A model generated the notes under the pieces. That model worked only from the letters and a program-made list of their open reading frames with translations. It was not told the DNA's origin and searched no databases. Of a DNA stretch of 64,000 bases, positions 54,932 through 64,000 are shown in pieces. This DNA comes from Macrothele yani. Lineage: Eukaryota > Arthropoda > Arachnida > Araneae > Macrothelidae. Within the stretch, counting starts at the first letter, position 1; the number at the start of each line of letters is the position of its first letter. The position numbers were made by a program, and so were the translations under genes. The stretch lies in assembly GCA_039090855.1 (NCBI GenBank), contig CM077022.1, forward strand, positions 72,130,971 to 72,194,970, read 5' to 3'.

Positions 54932-56217
54932 ATGAACTATTTATTAGTCAATACTAACAAATTTAAGGCTGTGATATTTACAAGACAGCGGATGAATATA
55001 GATCAAGACTTATCGATATATTATGATAACATAAAAATTGATATTACTGATAACTTTACCTATTTGGGAATTTACTTACAGAATGATTTAAAATGGAATA
55101 AACACGTTGACCTTATCTGCAATAAAATTTCTAGAAATATTGGATAATTAATTCAAACACTCGACGTGGATCAGGAACACCAAACAGAAATCGTCGCTCT
55201 TTCGACATTAATAAGTGAGTCACGGAAAAATTATCATCGGCAGTCACCGTTCCCGGTGGCGACCGATGAGAATTTTTCCGTGACTCACTTATTAACATGG
55301 TGAGAATTTTCCCGTGACTCACTTATTAACATGGTGAGAATTTTCCCGTGACTCACTTATTAACGTGGTGAGAATTTTTCCGTGACTCACTTATTAACGT
55401 GGAAAGAGCGATGATTTCTGTTTGGTGTTCCTGATCCACGTCGAGTGTATGAATTAATTATCCATTCGCCTCCTAGTTATTTGTTCAGTTGCTGCTTTCC
55501 ATCTTTGGTGAATCCCCAGCACTGTGGGGGCTCCATGAAGCAACCTGCCATGTAGTTTGGCAGTTAATCACATATCAGTCTCGAGAATTTCAGGCCGCTC
55601 TGGTGTGGTGGTAGTAAGTCCGGCGCGAAACTGGAAGACCCTGGGTTCGTTTCCCGGTGGCGGCCGATGAGAAATATTGGAATTGTTAGTCACATGTTAT
55701 CAAACTTTCTATTAAAACTTTAAATCTATTATATTATACATTAGTTCAAACGCATTTAATTTATAGTCTTTCATCATAGGAACATACAACAAAATCAAAT
55801 TTAAAAAAATTACAAGTTCTTCAAAACAAATATATCAGACTAATGGATCTTAAATATAACACTAACATGGCATATCATACTGATCTTCACATTCATACGC
55901 ACGTTAATCCCAATAAATACGGTATATTAAATATAAAACAACTAATTAACTATAACCTTGGACTAAATATGTATAAAAAAATAAAGAATAATCTCAATTG
56001 TGAAATAATTTATATCCATAGTGTTACACATAAATACGATACCAGAAAAAAGACTTATATTGAAACATGTAAGCCAAAAACTGAATTGATTAAGCAAAGC
56101 ATAACTTTTCAGGGCCCACAGTATTGGAATCATTTACCTTCTGAAACAACTATAATTAACAATTATAATTTATTTAAAAAGAAACTAAAAAGGTACTTAC
56201 TTGCACACTATTATTAT
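54932..56217 (+). pseudogene. LINE (CR1/Jockey-like) reverse transcriptase C-terminus, split by a fold-back SINE
   Basis: Left part 54932-55144: AVIFTRQRMNIDQDLSIYYD and FTYLGIYLQNDLKWNKHVDL. The YLGIYLxxxLxWxxHV motif is typical of the segment after the RT palm. Coding is interrupted at NKISRNIG by the insertion 55145-55669. It resumes RNIG with frame breaks (LLYYTLVQTHLIYSL), then 55843-56217: the HKYDTRKKTYIETCKPKTEL and ITFQGPQYWNHLPSETTI motifs, then FKKKLKRYLL. The H.Y.TR...G...WN.LP...FK..LK..LL ending is the standard C-terminus of these LINE proteins. Catalytic YADD is not in the window part, so it is 5'-truncated. Confidence 0.82.
55145..55669 (+). mobile_element. SINE-3 with inverted arms and a 36-bp internal tandem repeat, inserted in a LINE
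   Basis: Flanked by the 12-bp duplication agaaatattgga (55133-55144 and 55670-55681). The 5' part is a palindrome: cgacgtggatcaggaacacc ... ggtgttcctgatccacgtcg. Four ~36-bp units (atggtgagaattttcccgtg, actcacttattaac) sit in one arm. The 3' part is a SINE-3 core with ggccgctctggtgtggtggt and ctgggttcgtttcccggtgg. It has moved as one 525-bp unit. Confidence 0.82.
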
Positions 56218-56540
56218 TTTAAAAACGGTGGGGGGGGGGGGGGGGGGATGGAGGTAAACAACAAGCCCGAAAAGAAGGGTGGGTGAATATTGTAAAACGA
56301 GCATTGCCTGTTTCATCCTGATACTTCGATTTTCTTTTCGTGATCTGTCAAACACGTTGTGCTCTATTTGACTATTTTACTATGACTTCGGGGTTTCAAG
56401 GCTAAGTCAGGTCACTATGTAGACCTTTTCCTTGATTTTCCGTGCTGTTTCAGTATTCCCATATTGATATGTAAATAATTGGATTAATTGTATTAATATT
56501 TCATGTAACAGCTAAAAATGGCAAATAAATAAATAAAATA
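56218..56540. other. G-run and unassigned sequence
   Basis: A run of 17 G (interrupted once by T) follows the LINE end at about 56229. The remaining sequence is unassigned. Confidence 0.4.
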
Positions 56541-56549
56541 ATGACACAC

Positions 56550-56690
56550 TTCGTATTTAGTATGCATGCCCTTGCTCTTTTTCAGAGATTCAATGCGTTT
56601 TGGCATGCTTTCCACAAGTTTTGTACAAGAGTCTTTGATTTCTTCATCATGGTGCCAAATTTCAATAAGCGTTTCCATGAGGGTGGCCTT
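56550..56690 (-). pseudogene. Tc1/mariner transposase C-terminal piece
   Basis: Minus-strand METLIEIWHHDEEIKDSCTK, then LVESMPKRIESLKKSKGMHT-KY and stop. The LVESMPKRI...KG..TKY ending is the standard Tc1 C-terminus. It may belong to the element at 57305-58696 with ~600 bp of other sequence in between; that link is not proven. Confidence 0.68.
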
Positions 56691-56699
56691 CGTTGTATT

Positions 56700-57300
56700 A
56701 TATTACGGGGATTTAATTCTAGAGTTTAGGCAAATATATTAAATCTCATCTCGCGACTTTTATTTCGCTTCAGTGCTCCTGTTCCTTTGTTTCCACGAAG
56801 CGTGAGAGAAATTTCGCTGTGTCACTCCTCTATGAAGCATCGGAGACACGGTTTATTTAGAGACGCCAGTTTGTTTCATTTTAGAGTCTGCGCCTTTCTA
56901 TTCTCTAGACGGATTAGTATTGTCGTGCTCGTTTGATCCTTTGCCTTCTTTAGTTTCAAAGCAGCCGAGTGAAAGCGCAAGCCGTCTTAATTTTTACCTT
57001 GTTGTTTTGTATTAGCCGATGCCGGCGTGTTTTTCCCATGGGGATTCGTGAGGCAAAGGGGTGAGTTTGGTGGAAACAGGGGGGGGGGCTAAGACAAGAA
57101 CTTCTAGGATTAAGAAAGCGAACGGTCGCAGCAGGACGAAGGCAGGAAGGGCCTGGGGTGTTGGAAGGCCTTAAGCTTTCCCGGAGAATGGAGGTATTCT
57201 CGGCAGCACGAAGAAATGACCACAGGAGGATTTAACGAAGGAAATTTGAGTTTCAGGGGAACAGCGAGGAAGAATTACAGAGCTGATGCACAACCTTTCT
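56700..57300. other. Unassigned sequence
   Basis: A G run (about 57080) and no recognised coding. Confidence 0.35.
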
Positions 57301-57304
57301 GAGA

Positions 57305-58696
57305 TTAAGCAAAGAAAAGAATAAAGTGCGTCATTAGAGTTTTAAAAGAATTGCGAAAATTATTAGTTATAGTCTTTTTATTGTCTTCAACCACGCAAAA
57401 CTTGCAAGTTAACACTAACCACGTAACAGCTGCAATTCCGGTTTTTCGCGGTCTCTTCTTCACAGTGGACCAGTGGTTCTCCATGGGGTTCATATCTGGG
57501 CTGTTTCCAGGCCATAACAGAGTTTTTATATTGTTGTCACTTAAAAACTTGGTAACAGACTTTGCCTTATGGCACGGTGCACCATCATGCATGAAGACGA
57601 GGTCACCATCTGGGAACAAGTTCACCTTTGTTCAAGTACTGTCTTGTACTAATGCTGGTTCATCACACCTTCTACAGTGTACCCATATAGACGTCCTGTA
57701 CTTTGAGCTGACATGACACTCCAGACCATCACTTGGGTATAGCATGCTTGACTGTTTGTGCTACACACTTAGACGAGAACTCCTCATCGGCGTTTCTCAC
57801 GAACTGGCTGCTTTCTTCCGCTATAGCAAACATGGATTCATAAAAAAAACATACCTGAAAGATAAAAATAACCAACAGTACAGTACAATTCTGCGTAGCA
57901 AGAAATCCCTTCAGCTTTGTGTCTGTAGTCGGTACGCTACTCTGTGCATGATTTCAGAGACAAAAATGAAACCTCAAACCAACTGATTAGTTACAGGAAC
58001 TGTACTGTTCCTTACGTTGCTCCAGTCGTTCCCGAATTTCTTTTGCCCAGGCAAGCGTCTTCTTTGGCATAGCAGGTGTGATTTTAGCCTTTTTTCGAGG
58101 ACGTCCTTGCACGGAGTCCACCAGCGATCAGTCTTCGACGGATAGAAGAATCACAAACGTTTTTTTTTATTGGAGGTTTAACGACCACCATGAGCAACTC
58201 AATTGGCTATAAGCAGTCGCCCGTCCCTAATTTAGGGACACTGACTCCAGGGAAGGGAGAAAGCCAGTGCCTTAAGACAAACACAACATCCATGCCGCAC
58301 CGGGATTCGAACCGGGACCCAACTAGGGTGAATAGTCATAAGCCAGCGACTTAGACCACTGAGCCACCGGAACTGCGCACAAACATTTACCCCATGCTTT
58401 TCCATAGTAATTTTTAAGTCTTTGCTAGTGGCTCTTCTGTTTTTCGTAGCAATTTGAATAAGTTTACTTTCCACTCTTGGGTTGAATTTTTCTTCAGTCC
58501 ACATTTTAGTACCCTAGAAGGTGTGCCGGAATCCAAAGACTTCTTCAATCTACACACAGATGTTTGTGAAATTTTTAATCTATCGGCTATTTTTCCTTGT
58601 GTATAACGTTTTTCTTTCAGAAGATACTTGGCCAAAGCCACTTTTCTAGGAGACAGATCACTTGTCTTACCTATAGTCAAAAAATGATGACCAAGA
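57305..58696 (-). pseudogene. Tc1-like transposase (DD34E), split by SINE-1, degenerate
   Basis: Minus strand. The N-terminus is TSDLSPRKVALAKYLLKEKR, then the HTH QGKIADRLKISQTSVCRLKK and EWKVNLFKLLRKTEEPLAKT. Before the SINE it reads HGVNVC; beyond it, DSSIRRRLIAGGLRAR, then PAMPKKTLAWAKEIRERLEQ. The first Asp region is replaced by unrelated sequence at about 57845-58010. It resumes FAIAEESSQFVRNADEEF and AQTVKHAIPK, then DLVFMHDGAPCHKAKSVTKF (second Asp) and WPGNSPDMNPMENHW (Glu). The spacing is 34 residues. SINE-1 at 58163-58377 interrupts the N-terminal domain. No TIRs found. Confidence 0.8.
58163..58377 (-). mobile_element. SINE-1 (minus) inside a transposase gene
   Basis: Target duplication cacaaacgttt (58152-58162) / cacaaacattt (58378-58388). 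T-rich end, body complement, then B box complement gggattcgaaccggg. The transposase frame reads through when it is removed. Confidence 0.93.
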
Positions 58697-58840
58697 CACT
58701 AACGACGTAACAATTCAACTACAAACAATGGACCCTAAAACTTTACAAACTGCAAAAAAGGTATCCAGGTAACTTGTAATAAACATGCTACATCACCAAA
58801 ACATCACATAACCTTACTTTTAAAATCTTCTGCTTATCAG

Positions 58841-59076
58841 CCCATTTCATCTCTCCCGTCCAATATCCCAAACTCTCCTGAATATGCATCTGGATTGTTT
58901 ACCTGAATGTGTTTCTCGTTTAAATTATATTTTTCATTGGATTATCGAGAACGATCCTGCACCTGATCTTATACAAATGCACTATGATTTGTATTATAAA
59001 AGGACTGAAGATATTAAGACCTTTATTGAAAAACAAGGTTTAGATAAATATCTTTTGAAGGATTGTCAGTTTTCTG
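58841..59076 (+). CDS. Candidate host exon 1 (unknown protein)
   Basis: Bounded by an acceptor (tcttctgcttatcag) and a donor (ctg|gtatgt). The frame starts one base into the exon and reads PFHLSRPISQTLLNMHLDCL, then PECVSRLNYIFHWIIENDPA-PDLIQMHY and DIKTFIEKQGLDKYLLKDCQ-FS. It is 236 nt long and leaves one base of a codon. The next candidate exon supplies the other two, so the phases match. Upstream of the acceptor the frame meets a TAA at 58821-58823, which supports a true exon edge. The composition looks like a globular cellular protein, without transposon motifs. I do not recognise the family. The previous exon must lie upstream and was not found. Confidence 0.55.
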
Positions 59077-59615
59077 GTATGTATTGTTTGGCGTCATTAT
59101 ATTCCTCCTTGCTGTGCCCGTTGGAAATTGTTTACTTGTACTTCCTATTAACTTATGATTCAGAGTGCATGTTGTTAACTCAGAATTCATTTGGAATTTT
59201 TATTGACTGTTATGATTGTGTAGTTTTGTTTTTATATATTTCAATGAATATTTATGCAATAAATCAGGTGTTTACACCTGCAATATTATTCCATGGCATA
59301 CTTCTGAACAAATGTTCCTATATGCTGTCACATCATTCAACATTTTAAAAAATATCCTCCAAATCATTCTGAAAAATGATTTATACCAACAAATTAAACT
59401 AATATTTCATGAAATATTGCATTTATTTAGAAGAAGAACCACAAAACTTAGAAAAATCACAATTATTTTAATAATTTTCACATGGAGAGGTGCATGCTTG
59501 GTGTAATCAGGAAAGATAGATTCTGAAATTTCGATATGATACTAATTTTAAGCTGAATGTTGAAATACTAACACCACTTTTATTGCATTGCTGATTGTTA
59601 TTATTTCTTTTACAG

Positions 59616-59701
59616 TGCTCGGGGCAGACTTTACCAAAAATAGCCTTTCAGACGACACAAATTCAACAAACAAGAAAAAAGAAGAAGAAACGGAGGCACA
59701 G
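59616..59701 (+). CDS. Candidate host exon 2 (unknown protein)
   Basis: Preceded by a strong polypyrimidine tract and acceptor (attgttattatttcttttacag) and followed by cag|gtaagac, a near-consensus donor. With one base from exon 1 it reads VLGADFTKNSLSDDTNSTNK, then KKEEETEAQ, ending in phase 0. The Ser/Asp-rich then Lys/Glu-rich composition suggests a flexible linker. The intron would be 539 bp. It is short (86 nt), so the main support is the splice signals and the phase match with 58841-59076. Confidence 0.55.
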
Positions 59702-59737
59702 GTAAGACTTAGCGTTTCATTTTTTTTTTTTTTTTTA

Positions 59738-59995
59738 CACACACCGAGGGATCACTGAATTATGACCACCCCTATCAAAAATGTATGGGTGATTTCCGAG
59801 AGGGCGCGATTAGTCGACAGACGAAGCATATAAGAGGAGCGAGTGGAGCAGTAGGTAGTAAAACTCGGAGCGTGCTGGATAAACGGAGAGATTTATCCGA
59901 CTTCGAGAAAAGACATATCGTGGGACCTAGGAGAACCGGTGCCTCGATTTCTCAAACGGCTTAATTGGTGGGTTCTTCACGAACTATTTCTTTCG
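59738..59995 (+). mobile_element. 5' fragment of a DD36E-type Tc1-like element
   Basis: TIR-like cacaccgagggatcactgaa and ttatgaccacccct, leader with a catataagagg TATA-like motif, then LDKRRDLSDFEKRHIVGPRR-TGASISQTA followed by a stop and SSRTIS. It is homologous in layout to the start of the 35382 element. It is truncated into the AT-rich element at about 59995. Confidence 0.7.
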
Positions 59996-60433
59996 TGAAC
60001 TAGCGAAGCATATTTCTGATGCAATCTGTTCCGTGAAATTGCGAAAAGAAATCTGAATTTCCGGAATTTTTCGTAGGCAAGGAAAATTCTGAATTTACAG
60101 AAACCTTTCCGTAATTCCTTTGTTTTATTAACGGTAAATTGCTGTTTTTAATATGTGTTAACGGAAATTTCGGGATTATCAGAAACCTTTCTGCAATTTT
60201 TTTGTATATATCCATATGACAAAAAATTATCTATATGACAAAAAATTTCCGGTAAAAGGAGCGTTTCATGAAAATACTCTAACTGTTAAACTTCCATAGT
60301 TTGTCGGAGTATTTGATTTTGAAGTTCTGTAGCGAGATCGGATATTGCGGATAGCATATCACATGAAATTTTGGTTATAGTGGTACTGGATATTTCTTCT
60401 CCTCTGTCCCATTTTGTACCCCAGATATTATAC
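59995..60433 (+). repeat. AT-rich element, copy 3, 5' part
   Basis: gtgaactagcgaagcatatt, cagaaacctttccgtaattc, ttaacggaaatttcggga and gatattgcggatagcatatc match 15080-15280 and 17690-18030. A mariner element interrupts it at 60433. Confidence 0.7.
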
Positions 60434-61178
60434 AGGGTGATTCATAAAAAAGTATACAGTTTCCAGATGCTGTAAAACAGTAACAGTTTAAGACGCGGAC
60501 CACAACTGCGAACCGTTAGGATGAACTCATAAAGTTTGTGTCCCGCTACTGAGTGAAGTGACGTAGGGAGATAACGCGCGTATCACGTGACTAGGCAGTC
60601 AAAATGGCAGCGTTTGCAGTGGAGAAGGCGTTTTCTGTTCTTGAATTGAGCAAAACGGAATTTTTAACTGTTGTGCAACAGCATTTTCGATCATGATTCG
60701 GAAAAGAACCTCCAAGCAGAAAATCTATCTACGATTGGCCTAAAAAATTTGAAACTACGGGCTGTTTGTGCAAACTTAAAAAGTCCTGGACGACCACGTG
60801 TATCGGAAGAAGTCGTCGATAGCGTTTGTACCGCCATTCAGCGATGCCCGGGAAAATCAACGAGGAGGGTGAGTCGTGAAGTACAGATTTCACAGCCCAC
60901 ACTCTGGAGAATTTTGAGAAAGAAGCTGAAAATGATTCCATACAAAGTGCAGATGTTGCAAAATCTCACTGACCTTACCTCGCGTTTGGGCGGAAATGGA
61001 TTACCGGCTTGATGTGTGTCGTGTGACTAAGGGTGCACACATAGAACATTTGTGACTGTCTCTAAAAAAACTTGAAACATTCCCCTACAATTCTGTTACA
61101 GGTAACATAAAATACCTTACATTGTTCTTGTTTTATAGTGCGTTGAAACTGTATACTTCTTTATGAATCACCCTGTGT
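60434..61178 (+). mobile_element. Internally deleted mariner-like element
   Basis: TIRs acagggtgattcataaaaaa and ttctttatgaatcaccctgt flank ~745 bp. They sit at a TA in the AT-rich element; copy 2 at about 18042 gives the empty site. The interior holds the N-terminal part of a transposase and its last ~20 codons only, so this is a non-autonomous deletion derivative. Confidence 0.83.
60604..61030 (+). pseudogene. Mariner-like transposase with core deleted
   Basis: ATG at 60604 begins MAAFAVEKAFSVLELSKTEF-LTVVQQHFRS with TGA in place of the next codon. It continues GKEPPSRKSIYDWPKKFETT, then SPGRPRVSEEVVDSVCTAIQ and the HTH STRRVSREVQISQPTLWRIL. After NLTD the reading goes straight to the C-terminal block (another frame) MDYRLDVCRVTKGAHIEHL. 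The whole catalytic domain is missing. That C-terminal motif is well known from mariner-like transposases in arthropods. Confidence 0.78.
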
Positions 61179-61182
61179 ATGG

Positions 61183-61645
61183 TGTTATCTTAAGAAACCG
61201 TGTACTTAAATTATTGTACAGGTGATTGTACGATGTCTATGTAACAGTCTGTGGAGTCATTAAAACAAAAGCTTTTATAGTTATCAAGAGTGAATTTTAT
61301 ATTTAGGAGTTTTGTGAAATAATACTATAGAATGATACATTTCACCTTTTTCTTAATGGTAACTGAAAGCTATTGTCAGTTTAAAAAGGTCTTAAGTACC
61401 AAAGCATTGTTGTTTCGAAAGATCGCGATGAAAAAAAAATACTCAATGTGTGATAAATCCTCCTACAGAGAAAATAAAATTATTACAAACCTATTAAAAA
61501 ATAATTAGCTCCAACAGAAAATAAAATAACTAAATCGCTCACATTAATGAAAAAAAAAAATCAGTCATCGCGCAATTAGGGTTTTACCTTGAACGAGAGT
61601 GTGATTTCTGAGTCTTTCTGGCTCTGTGATTAACACGCGCGGTTT
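61183..61645 (+). repeat. AT-rich element, copy 3, middle part with tRNA-like head
   Basis: Resumes after the mariner: ggtgttatcttaagaaaccg, gagtgaattttatatttagg, gctccaacagaaaataaaat. It then has a tRNA-like A box region, ctttctggctctgtgattaa at 61613. SINE-1 is inserted at 61646. The 3' part appears to be at 63690-64000. Confidence 0.7.
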
Positions 61646-61868
61646 TTTTTTTTTTTTTTAATTGGAGGTTTAACGACCACCGTGAGCAACTCAATGGGCT
61701 ATAAGCAGTCGCCCGTCCCTAATTTAGGGGCACTGGTTCCAGGGAAGGGAGAGAGCCAGTGCCGTAAGACAAACACAACATCCATGCCTGACCGGGATTC
61801 GAACCCGGACCCCTTACGGACGAACGATCATAGGCCAACGCCTTAGACCACTGCGCCACCGGGGCGGC
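61646..61868 (-). mobile_element. SINE-1 (minus), full length
   Basis: Flanked by cacgcgcggttt at 61634-61645 and 61869-61880. T run, body complement, head complement gcgccaccggggcggc. It interrupts the tRNA-like core of the AT-rich element. Confidence 0.93.
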
Positions 61869-61880
61869 CACGCGCGGTTT

Positions 61881-62572
61881 AAGGCCGTAGCTAGCAGGGT
61901 GCTGAAGGGGGCTCATGTCACCCCCTTCCCCCGAAAGGCAAGCAAGCCCCCCTTTCCTTGAAGATGGATATTGTTGTAAATTCTCTGAACTTTTATTTTC
62001 GTTGGGTTATAAAAATTACTGTTGTATTTCATTATAAGCATAAATACCTTATTTATTCGTGTATTGAACTTTTCTTTAAAAAATCAAAATTGAAATGATA
62101 CAGCATGAACAATGAATGACTCAACAACAACAACAAAATTAAAGAAAAGAAAAGAAAAATTACTTCTTGGGGCGCATCTGTAAGAATTGTTGCGACAATG
62201 ATTCTCGACCATACAGGAGCTTTTGTGTGTGTGTGTGTGTGTGTTAAGTGTCAGGGACGAGAAAAATGCCCTCCCCCCTTACTGAAAGGAAAGGAAGAAA
62301 GGAGAAAAAAAAAAAAAAAGAAGCAGAAGCAGATGCGTAGTTGCGCAGAAGGGTAAAACTCTATTCATAACTTAATAAGTGACTATGAGATGCAAATCTG
62401 CCGTTAAGAAACTTCCATGTAGTTAACTGCCTGCAAAGTAATGTCGAGTGGAGGGGATGTGGGTGGTAGCTAACTATGCGAGAGGGAGCTTTCAACTTTT
62501 CCCTACTCATTGCTTTGGGTCAGTAGGATCGGTTTTATGATGAGTGTGTGTGGGAGAAAAATGGTTTGATGA
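61881..62572. other. Unassigned sequence with (GT)n
   Basis: A gt microsatellite at 62224-62243 and A-rich runs near 62300. No gene recognised. Confidence 0.4.
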
Positions 62573-62687
62573 GTCCGGGTTCGAATCCCGGTGAGGCATG
62601 GATGATGTATTTGTCTTACGGCACTGTCCTCTCCCTTCCCTGGAGTCGGTGGCCCTAAATTAGGGCAGGGCGACTGCTTATAGCCCA

Positions 62688-63075
62688 AAATTTGATACAA
62701 CGTGCTGATTGTTGAACTAATATACACTTGCTATCTTAAAGCATGATAAAACCTTCTTAATATGCTACAAATCTTCACTGTGGTTGTACCTTGAATTTGC
62801 CCGAACCATGGAGAGAGCAGCAAGAACCTTCTTCTCGATACGTCGTAAGTTGATGATTAATGAAACTCATTTAAATTTTTTGGTTAACTGTCGCTCGCTA
62901 CATGCAATTCCTAGGTTCCTCTTGGTCAAGTGTCATATTATCTCACATAGGGACCAATTGGTCATTTCCAGCGCCGAAGACAAGAGACGAAGTGCTGAAA
63001 TTCGTAGGAAATATAGTTATTCTGACCTTTTAAGCCGGAGTTTTATCGTGCTTTAAGACAGCAAGTGTATATTAG
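62688..63075 (+). mobile_element. Penelope-like fragment with inverted ends, inserted in SINE-1
   Basis: 36-bp inverted repeats at 62717-62752 (ctaatatacacttgctatct, then taaagcatgataaaac) and 63040-63075 bound it. A short 29-bp extension lies on the left. The interior frame reads FARTMERAARTFFSIRRKLM, then NETHLNFLVNCRSLHAIPRF-LLVK. A HLxFLxxCxxxxxIPxFxxxK block is seen in the N-terminal region of Penelope-like proteins. Inverted terminal copies and a variable extension are also known for Penelope-like elements. The RT itself is absent. Confidence 0.5.
62790..63056 (+). pseudogene. Small ORF, possible Penelope-like N-terminal fragment
   Basis: An open 89-codon frame (no ATG at its beginning; first ATG is the M of MERAARTFF at about 62808). 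It is Arg/Lys-rich. The segment KLMINETHLNFLVNCRSLHA is the basis for the Penelope-like proposal; the C-terminus EDKRRSAEIRRKYSYSDLLS is charged and unplaced. The frame ends just before the right inverted repeat. An unrelated small gene cannot be excluded. Confidence 0.42.
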
Positions 63076-63143
63076 TGCTTATAGCCCATTGAGTAGCTCA
63101 CGGTGGTCGTTAAACCCTCAATCAAAAAAAAAAAAAAAAAAAA

Positions 63144-63690
63144 AATGGTTGATTTACTGGCGGGATTTGAGGGGCCTTGGTTTTTGAGTGTGGAAGAGAA
63201 GGTTTTGGCTGTTACCACCGTAAGAAGAGGCACCAGCGAAGGAGAACGCGTGATAAAAGATGGAGACAAAAGTGGAACCAAAGTAGAAAGAGTCGAAATA
63301 CGACATTAGTAACTCCCCGATGCTGTTACGCGAGTCCACAGAAAGGACCAGAACCGTAAACTAGAAAATGAAATAGTTTATTCAACAATAAGGAACCCGC
63401 AATTAAACCACAATGAAGTAAATTTAGAGAATGTGATTTTTTTCCCTTTATATTTTAAGAGAATTCAGTTTTCTCTCAGCATTCTGTTATTCCATATTTT
63501 GTATTTTATTTTATTGTTTTTACTTTTTGGGTTGGAAAAACTATTCGCTAGTAAAGTGCATTAACAAAGGGAGAGAAAAAACAAAGAAAAATTTGCGTCT
63601 GTATCCGTGGAAACTATTAGTTTGCAGTTTAACCCCGAGCTCCCATCCATATGACTCTTCAGCCCCCCTGCCCTGGGTCTGGGACAGCAT
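63144..63690. other. Unassigned sequence
   Basis: No exon with splice sites recognised downstream of the candidate host exons within this stretch. Confidence 0.35.
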
Positions 63691-64000
63691 TGGCGCAGTT
63701 TCTGTTGAGCCAACCTGAACGACCTCAGTTCGCATCGACCGGCGCGAAAGCATTCTCTGGCCTAAATGCTGAAAAATTCAGCATATTCGATTTTGCGAAA
63801 TTTCTGTATAAATACGGAAAAACCTGAAACAGACTTTTCTGAAATAAACGGAATTACTGACAATGAAAAATCTGTGAAAATACGAAAATTAAAAAAAAAA
63901 AAAAAACTCGAGCACTTTTAAAAACGGAAATGTCGTTAATAGACGGACACTTACCGACAATTTTGCTGCGCGTTATTTCCAGAAATGTTCCTTGAATTCA
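63690..64000 (+). repeat. AT-rich element, copy 3, 3' part (cut by window end)
   Basis: tttctgttgagccaacctga and ctcagttcgcatcgaccggc complete a tRNA-like core. Then come gattttgcgaaatttctgta, aataaacggaattactgac and ttaatagacggacacttacc, colinear with 13180-13400 and 18580-18790. Confidence 0.68.

Larger units (their letters stand above)
62573..63143 (+). mobile_element. SINE-1, 5'-truncated and split by a 388-bp insertion
   Basis: The first part 62573-62687 starts at the B box (gggttcgaatcccgg) and runs to gactgcttatagccca. The second part 63089-63143 continues ttgagtagctcacggtggtc to a long A run. tgcttatagccca is duplicated at 62675-62687 and 63076-63088, so the insertion 62688-63075 made a 13-bp target duplication. 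Confidence 0.88.

Noticed and set aside
58884..59348. A single 154-codon exon continuing past 59076
   Set aside because: After the donor at 59077 the frame becomes hydrophobic and AT-biased like the intron. The splice to 59616 is in phase and more likely.
63103..63309. Small basic ORF after the SINE-1 A run
   Set aside because: Begins in the SINE tail, contains a translated poly(A) (KKKKKK), and has no splice signals or motifs.

Overview
This is a eukaryotic nuclear window dominated by repeats, most likely from an arthropod. A spider or other chelicerate is my guess, but that rests only on the general look of the repeats (dense Tc1/mariner remnants plus tRNA-derived SINEs in AT-rich DNA). 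There are no bacterial-style operons, no CRISPR and no rRNA. I found one place that looks like host coding sequence: two phase-compatible exons on the + strand at 58841-59076 and 59616-59701. Everything else I can recognise is transposon, SINE, LINE, fold-back element or satellite, so the window probably lies in intron or intergenic DNA of a large genome.

Layout. 1-12.9 kb: a DD36E Tc1-like relic cut by the window edge (1-1071); a Tc1 copy inserted inside a palindromic MITE (1217-2862); a Tc1 5' remnant, a SINE tail and a hairpin MITE (3746-4354); two Tc1-like relics (6055-6928, 7019-8241); a poly(A)-linked tandem duplication (8671-9420); a LINE fragment; truncated Tc1, SINE and mariner debris (10.0-12.9 kb). 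12.9-19 kb: an AT-rich fold-back family with tRNA-like cores, and a higher-order tandem array of ~155-bp monomers (15.4-17.0 kb). 19-31 kb: old SINEs, tandem repeats, one copy of a ~1.65 kb internally repetitive element (25.97-27.61 kb) and an ~84-bp satellite (30.6-31.1 kb). 31.5-42.5 kb: a cluster of Tc1-like elements, including one with a continuous transposase frame (31558-32791). 42.5-56.3 kb: the second, inverted copy of the 1.65 kb element with 35-bp flanking direct repeats, several tRNA-cored fold-back elements, another Tc1 relic with a SINE inside, a 242-bp tandem repeat and a LINE split by a fold-back element. 56.5-64 kb: a Tc1/mariner relic, the two candidate host exons, an internally deleted mariner, and a SINE split by a Penelope-like fragment.

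The transposases are nearly all dead. Each has nonsense codons, frameshifts, internal deletions or lost catalytic residues. The best open frame has Tyr in place of the second catalytic Asp and no ATG at the ancestral start. Nested insertions with target-site duplications give a relative chronology: SINEs sit inside Tc1s and LINEs, a mariner sits inside the AT-rich element, and a Penelope-like fragment sits inside a SINE. A recurrent oddity is RNA-polymerase-III-like tRNA cores placed inside inverted-repeat (fold-back) structures.
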